Part shown: positions 16,810 to 25,286 of the stretch, one piece after another
Layout of the letters: each line of letters opens with the position of its first letter
How positions within the stretch are numbered: position 1 is the stretch's first letter
Source of the DNA: UBA4285 sp050944355
Lineage (GTDB): Bacteria > Bacillota > Clostridia > Lachnospirales > Lachnospiraceae
Assembly (NCBI GenBank): GCA_050944355.1
Contig: JBMNQX010000014.1
Span: 1 to 43,498 of the forward strand
Direction of reading: 5' to 3'
Length of the DNA: 43,498 bases
Notes under the pieces: model-generated
Database searches by the model: none
Told to the model about the DNA's origin: nothing
What the model saw: the letters and a program-made list of their open reading frames with translations, nothing else
Translations under genes and position numbers: made by a program

Positions 16810-18144
16810 TTATGGCTCCAGACGGGACAGGTCTCTCGGGAACAGGCATGTCTCGCGGACATTTTCCTCGCCGAGCAGCTGCATCGTAAAGCGCTCCAGG
16901 CCGATTCCCAGACCGCCGTGCGGCGGCATACCGTACTTGAAGGCCATCAGATAGTGATCCATGCCCTCGGTCGTCATTCTCTTCTTTTCCATCTTCGCCA
17001 GAAGCTGATCCAGCTGATGGATACGCTGGCCGCCGGTCGTGATCTCGACGCCGCGGAACAACAGGTCAAATGACAGTGTGTATTTGTCATCGTTCGGATC
17101 GTCCATCGCGTAGAACGGGCGCTTTCTGCTCGGATAATACGTGACAAATACGAAATCCGATCCATACTCTTCCTTGAAATAGCGGCCGATCAGCTTTTCC
17201 TCTTCCGGCTCGAGGTCGAACGGGTTGCGGATCGGACGGTTGTACTTCTCGGATACAAGGCGCTTCGCCTCGTCGAACCGGCACTGCGGAATGCTGTCCA
17301 CAGTCGGCACATCGACCTTCAGCTGCTCGATTTCCTTCGCGTAATCGCGCTTCAGCAGGTCCATCGTGTACTTGATGAATCCCGTCTCCATCTCCATCAA
17401 ATCCTCGAAGCTGTCGATATAGCCCATCTCGAAGTCAAGCGACGTGTACTCATTCAGATGGCGCGGAGTGTTGTGCTTCTCGGCGCGGAACACCGGGCCG
17501 ACTTCAAACACACGGTCGAACGCTCCGACACACATCTGCTTGTAGGTCTGCGGGCTCTGTGCCAGAACCGCATGCTTGCCGAAATACTCGAGCTTGAACA
17601 GCGTCGCGCCGGACTCGACCGAGCGCGCATTGATCTTCGGCGTGTGGATCTCCGTGAACCCCTGCGTGTGCAGATAATCGCGGAACCCTCTCACGATTCC
17701 CTCCTGAATCCGGAACTTGCTTCTCTCGCGCAGGTTGCGCAGCGTCACCGGGCGCAGGTTCAGAATCGTCTCGAGCGACGTCTTCAGCTTCCAGTTCTTG
17801 ATCGGAACCGGCATCTGCGCCACCGCCGGCGTAGAAAGAATTTTGATCTCTTCGGTGTGAATCTCAAAACCGTTCGGCGCTCTGTCTTCCTTCACCGCCA
17901 TGCCGCGGATCTCCACGGTCATGCCCTCGGTGATGTCCTTGACGCCCATGTTCGCCTTGCCCTCCTCGAGCGTGCACTGCACAACGCAGTACGCCTGCCG
18001 CAGGATGACAAATGCAATATCCGCCATGTCGCGGATGTTGTGAATTGCACCGCGCACGACAACTTCCTGCCCGATCTTTCCCTGAGCGATGATCTCATCG
18101 CCCGTCAGATACGGTCTCTTGATGGTTCCATCGACAAATTCCAT
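16810..18144 (-). CDS. aspS: archaeal-type aspartyl-tRNA synthetase, probably non-discriminating (Asp-tRNA(Asx) ligase)
   Basis: A 444-residue class II synthetase of the archaeal/eukaryal AspRS type, shorter than the 590-residue bacterial enzyme. Motif 2 is FRAEKHNTPRHLNEYTSLDF. Aspartate-site text is FDLLFRGVEITTGGQR, and motif 3 is GGLGIGLERF near the C-terminus. In the N-terminal anticodon-binding domain, H35 (RGAIHNIRD) and P90 (RAPNGFE) line up with the His/Pro pair that, from my memory of work on Methanothermobacter AspRS, is needed for tRNA(Asn) recognition. With gatCAB directly downstream and a T-box with an Asn-like specifier upstream, it probably charges tRNA(Asn) with Asp for amidation. 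AsnRS is excluded by the motif 3 region. Confidence 0.9.
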   Translation of the reverse strand: MEFVDGTIKRPYLTGDEIIAQGKIGQEVVVRGAIHNIRDMADIAFVILRQAYCVVQCTLEEGKANMGVKDITEGMTVEIRGMAVKEDRAPNGFEIHTEEIKILSTPAVAQMPVPIKNWKLKTSLETILNLRPVTLRNLRERSKFRIQEGIVRGFRDYLHTQGFTEIHTPKINARSVESGATLFKLEYFGKHAVLAQSPQTYKQMCVGAFDRVFEVGPVFRAEKHNTPRHLNEYTSLDFEMGYIDSFEDLMEMETGFIKYTMDLLKRDYAKEIEQLKVDVPTVDSIPQCRFDEAKRLVSEKYNRPIRNPFDLEPEEEKLIGRYFKEEYGSDFVFVTYYPSRKRPFYAMDDPNDDKYTLSFDLLFRGVEITTGGQRIHQLDQLLAKMEKKRMTTEGMDHYLMAFKYGMPPHGGLGIGLERFTMQLLGEENVRETCLFPRDLSRLEP

Positions 18145-18189
18145 ACATACCTCCCTGTCTGCGCGGCCGTCCGTGCGGACAGCTGCTTA

Positions 18190-18529
18190 CAGCAACAAAA
18201 AATCCGCCCCGGAAACTGCTCAGAATTCTGAACATTTTCCGGGACGGACCATGAACTTCTCACATGACCCGCGGTACCACCCGCGATTGAAGCCCTGCCG
18301 CATCCGACCCGAGCTTCCTCTCTTTTACCGACTGACGCGCGGCAGCTGCGGGAAAAGCCTACCTTTCCGCTCTGCGCTTTTTCCAAGCGCACGCGGACTA
18401 TCGGCCCTCCGGCTCCGGAGTGTTGGACAAGCCCGCCAGATTCCAGGATGCTTTCAGCCGGTGACATCCCTCTCTGCCCGAATCCGATTGCTGACCGTCG
18501 TCTCCATCACAGCCTTTTTGACAACAGAC
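18190..18529 (-). promoter_or_regulatory. T-box leader of the aspS-gatCAB operon
   Basis: The minus-strand leader contains the T-box sequence GGGTGGTACCGCGG (complement of 18269-18282). A hairpin terminator follows, with arms in 18197-18247 (CCGTCCCGGAAA and TTTCCGGGGCGG) and a U6 run. Upstream is a long stem I region with GATGGAG, AGAGAGGG and a distal GGATG/CATCC helix. The best specifier candidate is AAC (Asn) at 18422-18424: it is followed by a purine and sits just before CTCC, which can pair with GGAG at the base of stem I. Uncharged tRNA(Asn) would stabilise the antiterminator and switch on aspS, gatCAB and perhaps purB. Confidence 0.88.
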
Positions 18530-18535
18530 AAATAA

Positions 18536-18564
18536 CTTATACCATAGGAAACAAAAATTGGCAA
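18536..18564 (-). promoter_or_regulatory. promoter of the T-box operon
   Basis: On the minus strand, TTGCCA (18559-18564), a 17-base spacer and TATAAG (18536-18541) form a good sigma-A-type promoter. The expected start is near 18529, which fits the beginning of the T-box leader. Confidence 0.7.
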
Positions 18565-18613
18565 GGAAAGGTGCTGAAATAAAAAATGTATGCCGACTCC
18601 GTGCGTTGGGGAG

Positions 18614-18960
18614 CATCGGAGAAGCAAGTTTAGGGCTCATCCCGCTGAATTTTCCAGTTGCCGGATTCCGGGATGCATCGGGTTTCCTGAATTTCGGCGG
18701 TGTCCGATGACAACCTGACCCCTCTGGACGCTGCCTGATCATCGGGATGGACTTTAAAACCAAGTTTCCGCTGACGCTACCTTCGTTTTGGCCTTAAAAA
18801 AGCATCAAAAAGCAAGTCAGAGGACTCATCCCGATGACCCGCTCACTTTCCGGTCAGCCGAAATCATCGGAATGGCAAGTTGTGGGCACATTCCGCTGAA
18901 CGCCAGGTTTTCAGGTGCCGGGGGACATTGAGGAAGCAAGTACTGGGCTCATCCCGCTGC
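18614..18960 (+). repeat. array of six 35-nt palindromic units, period about 62 bp
   Basis: Units occupy 18614-18648, 18676-18710, 18740-18774, 18803-18837, 18865-18899 and 18926-18960. Each is exactly 35 nt, starts CATC or CATT and ends CCGCTGA, CCGATGA or CCGCTGC. Starts are 62, 64, 63, 62 and 61 bases apart, and a decayed seventh unit may begin at 18984. Ends pair with each other (CATCGG with CCGATG; CATCGGAAT with ATTCCGCTG). Several units share the interior GCAAGT(T) and GGCTCATCCCG. Spacers of 26-29 nt often carry TTTTCCAG or TTTTCAGG. This fills the gene-free gap between the fucosidase stop and the T-box promoter; no coding or CRISPR character is seen. Confidence 0.8.
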
Positions 18961-19072
18961 CCCACAGGCTCTTGATTTGCAGGCATCAAATCCCGATGCC
19001 ACCAAGCCCTTAATTTCCAGGCTTTAAATCTCGAACCCCCGCCTCATTACCATAAGCGCACAGCGGATAATT

Positions 19073-20323
19073 TTAATTGCGATCACGAATAGGAGTAAAA
19101 ATCGGAAGTTCTTCCGGATAATCTACCTCAATGCAGTAATTACTCTCATCGCGAAGATCCTGCGGGAATTCCAGGCAGAGATTCTTACCGTCAAAATCCG
19201 TATTGGTTCTGAATGGGATCTTTTCTCCTGTTGCCAGTACCTTTACATCTTCTATCGTGTTTCCCACTCCGTGAAGTGTAAAGCGGAAGCGCTTTATCGG
19301 CTCCACCACATGAATAAACAGCTTTCCGGGCTTTGCCGTAAAAAGAATCTGCGGGATATCATATGCATAATGCGGAACGCGGATCGTATCATAAATACTG
19401 TCCTTATTATTCCTGATATACTCTGCAACTTCATCAAGTATCCGAACCGATTCCTCAGGGATGATTCCATTTGCCATAGGACCGACATTCAGAAGGTAAT
19501 TGCCTCCCCGGCTGTTTATTTTGATCAGATTGGTTAATATCCGTCTTGGATTCTTCCAGTTGTGATCAAACTTATTGAATCCCCAGGAATCGTTGAGAGT
19601 GGCCGGTATCTCCCAATCGCCTGGGAACGGATCTGCCGGGATCATGTTATCGCCGGATGTCATATATTCACCGATTCCATTCCCTATCCGTCCGCTTACA
19701 ATACAGTCCGGCTGAATGCTTTTGACAAAATGAGCAACTTCAAGACTCTGCTCCTGAGTCATCATCATCGGGGTATCGAACCATATCAGGCCTACATCGC
19801 CGTATTGTGTCAGAAGTTCTTTCAACTGAGGAATGCATTTTTCGTGAAGATATCTATCGAAATTCTTTCCGCTGTTATCTGATCTTGCCCTGTATCCATC
19901 CGGATCGTCCCAGTCCTGTGCCTGAGAATAATAGAAACCCATTTTCATACCCTGACGGTCGCAGGCAGACTTCAGTTCGCCGACAAGATCCCTCCCGTAA
20001 GGCGTATGGCAGATATTATACGGAGAGACTTTCGAATCATACATGGCGAATCCGTCGTGATGTTTTGCAGTAAAAACGAGATACCGCATGCCCCAGGATT
20101 TCGCCATGGAAACGATTCTGTCAGAATTAAACTCGGACGGATTGAACTTGTCTGCGAGTCTCTCATACTCTCTGACCGGAATATTGAGATCATTCATGAT
20201 CCATTCTGAAAGACCATCTGTTTTTCTTCCCTGATATTCCCCCGCAAGCAGCGAATACAGTCCAAAATGAATAAAAAGTCCGTATTTTGCTTCCTTGAAC
20301 CACTTTTGATGTGTATCTTTCAT
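19073..20323 (-). CDS. alpha-L-fucosidase, glycoside hydrolase family 29
   Basis: A 416-residue GH29 enzyme. It opens with WFKEAKYGLFIHFGLYSLLAGEYQ, continues with YLVFTAKHHDGFAMYDSKVS (residues 81-100) and has WFDTP with the likely nucleophile D183. There is no signal peptide, so it should release fucose from imported oligosaccharides in the cytoplasm. The short length means the C-terminal carbohydrate-binding domains of secreted fucosidases are missing. GGAGAA precedes the ATG. It is the last gene of the AT-rich operon, 124 bases after the GH88 gene. The acid/base residue is variable in GH29 and cannot be named here. Confidence 0.9.
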   Translation of the reverse strand: MKDTHQKWFKEAKYGLFIHFGLYSLLAGEYQGRKTDGLSEWIMNDLNIPVREYERLADKFNPSEFNSDRIVSMAKSWGMRYLVFTAKHHDGFAMYDSKVSPYNICHTPYGRDLVGELKSACDRQGMKMGFYYSQAQDWDDPDGYRARSDNSGKNFDRYLHEKCIPQLKELLTQYGDVGLIWFDTPMMMTQEQSLEVAHFVKSIQPDCIVSGRIGNGIGEYMTSGDNMIPADPFPGDWEIPATLNDSWGFNKFDHNWKNPRRILTNLIKINSRGGNYLLNVGPMANGIIPEESVRILDEVAEYIRNNKDSIYDTIRVPHYAYDIPQILFTAKPGKLFIHVVEPIKRFRFTLHGVGNTIEDVKVLATGEKIPFRTNTDFDGKNLCLEFPQDLRDESNYCIEVDYPEELPIFTPIRDRN

Positions 20324-20447
20324 AATGACAATTCTCCGATTCTATTGATTTACATGAATGAATGTACATTATCAGGACTTTTACAACAGGAATATATTAT
20401 TCCTGTTGTTTCAGGTACATTATGAAAAAAGAGAGTTCGACTACCAT

Positions 20448-21656
20448 TTATTCCCAAAATGACTCTGTCTCCGGATACAGGTATCGATATAATGCTTCCA
20501 TGAAATAGTAGTCGCCCCAAATCACGCACTCATCGACGCCGCCGTTTTTACAGTCATTGTACGGCGTTGACTTTGCATATGTTCCGTGAAGCAGCTGCCC
20601 GTCAGACACGGATGAATTCCTGACCTGGTAATTTTTGATCAGCGAATAAAGAATGCGTCCTGCTATTTTTCTGTACTCTTCTGCTTCTTTACTTTTCAGC
20701 AGACGACTCATAACAAGAAAGCCGCAGCAGGCGATTGATGCAGCCGACGAATCGCGCGGTTCTTTTGCTTCATCTCCATTTCCGAACGACAGATCCCAGT
20801 ACGGACACAGATCATCCGGCAGATGGCTCAGGAAATACCCGGCTGTTTTTCTGAAATCTTCTACATACTCTTCTTCCTTCGTCCGTGCGTAAGACAATGC
20901 AGTCCCGTATATTCCCCAGGACTGACCGCGCGCCCAGGTTGACGTATCACAATACCCTTGCGAAGTTGCACCACGCAGGAAATGACCATCATCAGGGTCA
21001 AAAAACAATGTATGCCATGTGGATCCGTCCTCTCGAATGATGTGCCGCAGAGTCGTCTGTATATGTTTATTCGCTGCGTCCCGGTACTTTTCATCTCCCG
21101 TTTCATCAGATGCAAAGTAAAGAAGCGGAACATTAAGAAGACAGTCGATAATCAGCCGGTGGTTGTTGGGATCATCCATCGAACCCCATGCCTGAATGTA
21201 CTCGCCAATCGGACGGTAACGTGTCATCAGCTGGTCTGCTGCAAGAAGTGCTGCTTCTCTTCCCTTTTCATTTTTTGTTAGTTTCCAGGCAGCTGCACAG
21301 GACGGCATATAAAGAAATCCCATATCATGGTAGTCAACGTCTATTTTGTTTTTTATTCTTTCCAGAAAAGAATCGACCTGCTTTTCCCCTTCATTTCTGA
21401 AGTACTTCTTCTTTTCTGGATCCTTTGTATTCAGCCATGAAAGCCAGACCTCACCTGTCCAGAATCCTGTTGTCCATCCAACATTGGGGCCGGGAATGTA
21501 GAATCCACTTTCACTGTTTGCAGAAGGGAACTCACCCTTGTACCTGCTGAGCCCATTTTCAGTAACATCAATACATCTGCTCAGAGCTTCCATAGCTTCG
21601 TCGCGTGTAATCTCTGGATTGTTGTTTATTTCCTCATAAGAAAGATACTTTTTCAT
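20448..21656 (-). CDS. unsaturated glucuronyl hydrolase, glycoside hydrolase family 88
   Basis: A 402-residue (alpha/alpha)6-barrel enzyme. It hydrates the delta-4,5 double bond of unsaturated uronic acid at the end of lyase-generated disaccharides. The two conserved aspartates appear as D111 in YHDMGFLY and D171 in IDCLLNVPLLY, spaced as in the Bacillus enzyme. Other family text includes DTSTWARGQSWGIYG, EPRDSSAASIA and VIWGDYYFMEALYRYL. It lacks a signal peptide. AAGGAAC precedes the ATG, 18 bases after the sulfatase stop. It implies that the imported sugar begins with an unsaturated uronate, as in glycosaminoglycan or related lyase products. Confidence 0.92.
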   Translation of the reverse strand: MKKYLSYEEINNNPEITRDEAMEALSRCIDVTENGLSRYKGEFPSANSESGFYIPGPNVGWTTGFWTGEVWLSWLNTKDPEKKKYFRNEGEKQVDSFLERIKNKIDVDYHDMGFLYMPSCAAAWKLTKNEKGREAALLAADQLMTRYRPIGEYIQAWGSMDDPNNHRLIIDCLLNVPLLYFASDETGDEKYRDAANKHIQTTLRHIIREDGSTWHTLFFDPDDGHFLRGATSQGYCDTSTWARGQSWGIYGTALSYARTKEEEYVEDFRKTAGYFLSHLPDDLCPYWDLSFGNGDEAKEPRDSSAASIACCGFLVMSRLLKSKEAEEYRKIAGRILYSLIKNYQVRNSSVSDGQLLHGTYAKSTPYNDCKNGGVDECVIWGDYYFMEALYRYLYPETESFWE

Positions 21657-21674
21657 TTTTGTTCCTTAGATTTT

Positions 21675-23096
21675 TTATATTTCCGGAGCCTCTGTTTCCC
21701 AGACATTGAGAAATCCATCATTCTGATGGTGCATCCACGAAACGACCTGTTTTTCAAGATCTGCCGCAATAGTTCTGTTTTCCGGAATATCCAGTAAAAG
21801 CGGATGCATCTGAAGCGGATCTGCTGCCGTGCAGTACAGATACCGTCTGGGATGAGCCACCACATCATATCCAAGCTCCATTACATATGTAAAATCCTGT
21901 GTTCTGATCCCACGCCATCCAAAGTTCTTCGGATCTTTACCGGCCTTATCAAACGCTTCCAAAAACACATTTCTGCCCGGGCAGGCACATAGAAAACAGC
22001 TTCTCTTCAAATCTTCCTTGTCGCTGGTGATGAAACCTGACAAATCTTTTCCTTCTACCGTGTCCGGGACAGGGACACCGAGAAGTCCCAGTACAGTCGG
22101 AGTCTGGTCTACGCTTCCAATACAGGTTCTGCATGTGCTCTTATTATTCCCAGGAACTCTCACAAGAAACGGAATGCGAATGGACTCCTCATACCAGACA
22201 TGCTTGCCCATCAGCGAATGCGAACCCATCATATTGCCGTGGTCCGCAGAAAGGACCACAACCGTATCATCATAAAGTCCTTCTTCCTTTAGACATGAAA
22301 TGAGACGTCCGAAATTGTCATCAAGTCCACTGACAGCAGCATAATACTGCCTCAGCATAAGATTAAACTCTTCTTCCGTACAGGCAGCATCCTCACCGGT
22401 ATGGTGATGGAGATTCTGGAGATTTACATTCTGCTTCCATTCGATGGAAGGATACAGATCAAGATATTTTTTTGGAACTTCCTCATAAATGCTGTGCGGA
22501 GGATTCCAAGAGACATACAATGCAAAGGGCCGGTTCTTATTGCGGATACTCTGAATATATTCGATGGCTTTGTCCGTTTCGAATGCTACTGACCATTCAT
22601 CCGGTTTGATTGCTTCCGGCGTATCGTGCCAGTAGTGCGGATGCAGATGGTAATCATATGTTCCATAAGAAAGCCAGTACTCGAAACCATGGCGTCTTAC
22701 CCCCGGCGGAGTAAATGCATCCCACCCTGTTGCACCGGATTCAGGTTTGGAACAGTGATTGACCTCCGGCTCATCCAGATGCCACTTTCCGATATAAGCG
22801 GTCTGATACCCTGCGTTCTGCAGCATCTGACCTACTCCGAGTTCCTCGTCAGGAAATCTCATGGAAAGGCCGTTTTTACAGTTCGTGAAAAATCCCATGG
22901 AAAGCGGATACTTTCCTGTCATAAGACTTGCTCTGTGTGGCGTACAGAGAGGGAACGTACTGAATGCATGATCGCAGTACGTGGCCTCCTCCCGGAAAGC
23001 GTCCATATTCGGAGTGATTACCGGATCCGCATGTGCGCATCCGATCGCATCACCGCGCCATTGATCTGCGAATACGAACAACAGATTTTTTTTCAA
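21675..23096 (-). CDS. type I sulfatase, cytoplasmic
   Basis: A 473-residue alkaline-phosphatase-fold sulfatase. Metal-binding FADQWRGD is at residues 9-16. The sulfatase signature CTPHRASLMTGKYP starts at C51, which must be oxidised to formylglycine, and DHGNMMGSH supplies further ligands. It uses the Cys-type signature, so an anaerobic radical-SAM maturase is required, and none is encoded in the window. The start is TTG at 23096 with GAGAGGT upstream; a nearby ATG is out of frame. No signal peptide is present. Between the enolase-superfamily and GH88 genes, it probably removes sulfate from imported oligosaccharides. Confidence 0.9.
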   Translation of the reverse strand: MKKNLLFVFADQWRGDAIGCAHADPVITPNMDAFREEATYCDHAFSTFPLCTPHRASLMTGKYPLSMGFFTNCKNGLSMRFPDEELGVGQMLQNAGYQTAYIGKWHLDEPEVNHCSKPESGATGWDAFTPPGVRRHGFEYWLSYGTYDYHLHPHYWHDTPEAIKPDEWSVAFETDKAIEYIQSIRNKNRPFALYVSWNPPHSIYEEVPKKYLDLYPSIEWKQNVNLQNLHHHTGEDAACTEEEFNLMLRQYYAAVSGLDDNFGRLISCLKEEGLYDDTVVVLSADHGNMMGSHSLMGKHVWYEESIRIPFLVRVPGNNKSTCRTCIGSVDQTPTVLGLLGVPVPDTVEGKDLSGFITSDKEDLKRSCFLCACPGRNVFLEAFDKAGKDPKNFGWRGIRTQDFTYVMELGYDVVAHPRRYLYCTAADPLQMHPLLLDIPENRTIAADLEKQVVSWMHHQNDGFLNVWETEAPEI

Positions 23097-23135
23097 CTTA
23101 ACATACCTCTCTTTTTGAAAGTATCACTTTACAGG

Positions 23136-24353
23136 TCAGGAAAAGACATACCTGGTACATTCCTGAAGAAGAAGTTCTTCGTCAATATCGATCCCATATC
23201 CCGGCTGAAGGCGAATCTGTATCGGATTGACACTGCTGTCTGTCGCCAGAGACCGGACACAGCGACAGTAGAAATCGGATTCCTTTCTTTTCTCTGTGGC
23301 TTCCACCCACTCGGCCTGAAGTCCTGCCGCTGTCTGCTGCCATATGGAACATGAGGGCCCGACAAGACTGTCGTCCCCTATCATAATTCCGGCTCCCAGC
23401 TGCCTAATTCTTTGTGCAAGAATGACCGCATCAATCAGGGATCCTGCAGAGTCCGGATGTATGTTATAAACCGCTCCCATTCCTCTTCGAATCGAATATA
23501 AAGATTTTCTTGAGCAACGGAGCGGCTCATCCGGAATCAGAATAAGGTTCCCCGTTGCCTCCTGAAGTTTCACCCATCCATCAACAGAGAGATCAGCCGG
23601 ATCTTCACATGCATTCAGTCCTGCTTCCTTAAGCACTTTCAGATGTGCTGCAATGCAGGGAACTGCATCTTCCTCAGGTATCGTTGATCCGTGCGGGCGA
23701 TATCCGCAGTTGACATCTCCTATCAGAAAAGTCGTATCTTCCGGGCACTGTTTTCTTACCGCTCGGATTACCGAAAGATCCACCTTTTCGTTTCCAAAAA
23801 GCTTGACCTTGATAAAAAAAGCCTTTCCATTTTCCTTTGTCCATGCTGTACTTTTCGAAACTTCATCCGGCAGATCAGACAGAATGACATGCACACCAGA
23901 TATTGGAGAAACGGTATTAAGATCGAGAAGATCGTTCGCTGGAACTTCTTCCGTTTTCCCTGCAAGATCCAGCAGTGCCATCTCTGTCATTTCAAAGAGT
24001 CTTTCGTTCCACTTTCCCTGATTCCTGCGAAGAAACTGAAATGCATCCCCGACAGACATCCCGATGAGATTCCTGCAGGGGCGGGCAAATTCATTCAGAT
24101 CTGCATCCGGCAAGTTGACAGAAAGCAGGCACTCTGCAAATCCTGTATACATATCAGTAGAAATAGCAGCAATGACATCCTGTCTGTTCATCCAGGTTTC
24201 ACAGCTGAAGCGTTTCTTCGCCTGAATATTTTTCAGGTACATCCGTACAGATCGGATTGTACCGTGAATACGGAACAATCTGCCAAGAATCCGTTCCTTT
24301 TCCTGCAGGCACTCGTTTAACCCACGATCCATTCCCGATTTCTCTGAGCCCAT
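23136..24353 (-). CDS. enolase-superfamily (mandelate racemase/muconate lactonizing-like) protein
   Basis: A 405-residue protein with the enolase-superfamily C-terminal barrel. The KxK motif occurs in FFIKVKLFG. Metal ligands follow in order: Asp in LIGDVNCGY, Glu in NACEDPADLS and Asp/Glu in LIPDEPLR. At the site where muconate-lactonizing-type enzymes have a second Lys (NIKP), this protein reads YNIHPDSAGSL, with His. Such enzymes remove a proton next to a carboxylate, so dehydration or epimerisation of a sugar acid from the imported uronate is plausible. The exact reaction is unknown. It starts four bases after the permease stop. Confidence 0.75.
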   Translation of the reverse strand: MGSEKSGMDRGLNECLQEKERILGRLFRIHGTIRSVRMYLKNIQAKKRFSCETWMNRQDVIAAISTDMYTGFAECLLSVNLPDADLNEFARPCRNLIGMSVGDAFQFLRRNQGKWNERLFEMTEMALLDLAGKTEEVPANDLLDLNTVSPISGVHVILSDLPDEVSKSTAWTKENGKAFFIKVKLFGNEKVDLSVIRAVRKQCPEDTTFLIGDVNCGYRPHGSTIPEEDAVPCIAAHLKVLKEAGLNACEDPADLSVDGWVKLQEATGNLILIPDEPLRCSRKSLYSIRRGMGAVYNIHPDSAGSLIDAVILAQRIRQLGAGIMIGDDSLVGPSCSIWQQTAAGLQAEWVEATEKRKESDFYCRCVRSLATDSSVNPIQIRLQPGYGIDIDEELLLQECTRYVFS

Positions 24354-24357
24354 GGCT

Positions 24358-25275
24358 TTATCCTTTAATACCGCCGGTCATGCCGCCGATGATATATTTG
24401 TTCAGCGCCAGATACATGATGAAAGTCGGCAGAAATACAATAATGACAGAAGCAAACAGGCCTGCCCAGTCGCCGCTGTACTGCATTCCGTTAATCATCG
24501 AGAAGAGTCCTACTGCAACAGGCCGCAGACTCTCATTATTCACAATCATCAGAGAAAGGAAGTATTCGTTCCATATGCTGATGAAGTTGAAAAGTGTTAC
24601 CGTTACCAGTCCGCCCTGTGCCATCGGGAATACGATAGTCCAAAAAGCCCGTATCGGATGGCAGCCGTCGATTGCCGCAGCTTCCTCATAAGTCTTTGAA
24701 ATATTTTCAAAATAAGCTTCGAGGAAAATCGTTGTATATGGTATCTTTGTCGCGATATAGAGAACGATCAGAACAATCCGGTTCGGCAGCGGCTCACGCA
24801 GAAATCCCATCCGGGCAAAAAACATGTAGAGCGGAATTACGATCATGACAACCGGTACGCCTGTTGTAGCTGCCAGAAGTGTGTTGAGCAGCTTCGATCC
24901 CGGGAACTGATAACGGGAAAGCACATATGCGTACGGCGCACAGATTACTATGAGCATTGTGCAGGAAATCACCGTGTACAGCGCTGAGTTCGCAAAATAT
25001 ACAGAAACATGAGATGACTTCCAGGCACGGACATAGTTTTCAAAATGCAGTCCATCGCTGAAATTGAATACGTCTCCCTTGAAAATATCCGCAGAAGTAG
25101 ACAGGCTTGCTGCTACCACCCACATGATCACGATTGCCGTGAACACAACCCAGGCGATCAGCAGCAGATATGGGGGAACCCGGCGGAGTTCGCGGGCAAA
25201 ATTATAATGTCCAAGATCATCCTCCTGCACAATATCAGCCGATTCTTTATTTGAATGAGAACTCCGTTTTTTCAT
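24358..25275 (-). CDS. carbohydrate ABC transporter permease (MalG/CUT1 type)
   Basis: A 305-residue membrane protein with about six helices. It carries the MalG-type EAA loop EEAAAIDGCHPIRAFWTIVFP in the last third and a C-terminal LNKYIIGGMTGGIKG, the usual ending of this family. The N-terminal 35 residues are polar and cytoplasmic. AGGAGG sits before the ATG. It pairs with the permease encoded 11 bases upstream. No ATPase gene lies in the cluster, so a shared MsmX-like ATPase elsewhere in the genome is probably used, as is common in Firmicutes. Confidence 0.93.
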   Translation of the reverse strand: MKKRSSHSNKESADIVQEDDLGHYNFARELRRVPPYLLLIAWVVFTAIVIMWVVAASLSTSADIFKGDVFNFSDGLHFENYVRAWKSSHVSVYFANSALYTVISCTMLIVICAPYAYVLSRYQFPGSKLLNTLLAATTGVPVVMIVIPLYMFFARMGFLREPLPNRIVLIVLYIATKIPYTTIFLEAYFENISKTYEEAAAIDGCHPIRAFWTIVFPMAQGGLVTVTLFNFISIWNEYFLSLMIVNNESLRPVAVGLFSMINGMQYSGDWAGLFASVIIVFLPTFIMYLALNKYIIGGMTGGIKG

Positions 25276-25286
25276 CCGGGAACCTC

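Noticed and set aside
18614..18960. CRISPR array
   Set aside because: Unit length (35) and spacing (about 62) look CRISPR-like, but the units diverge strongly inside, spacers resemble each other, and no cas gene is present.
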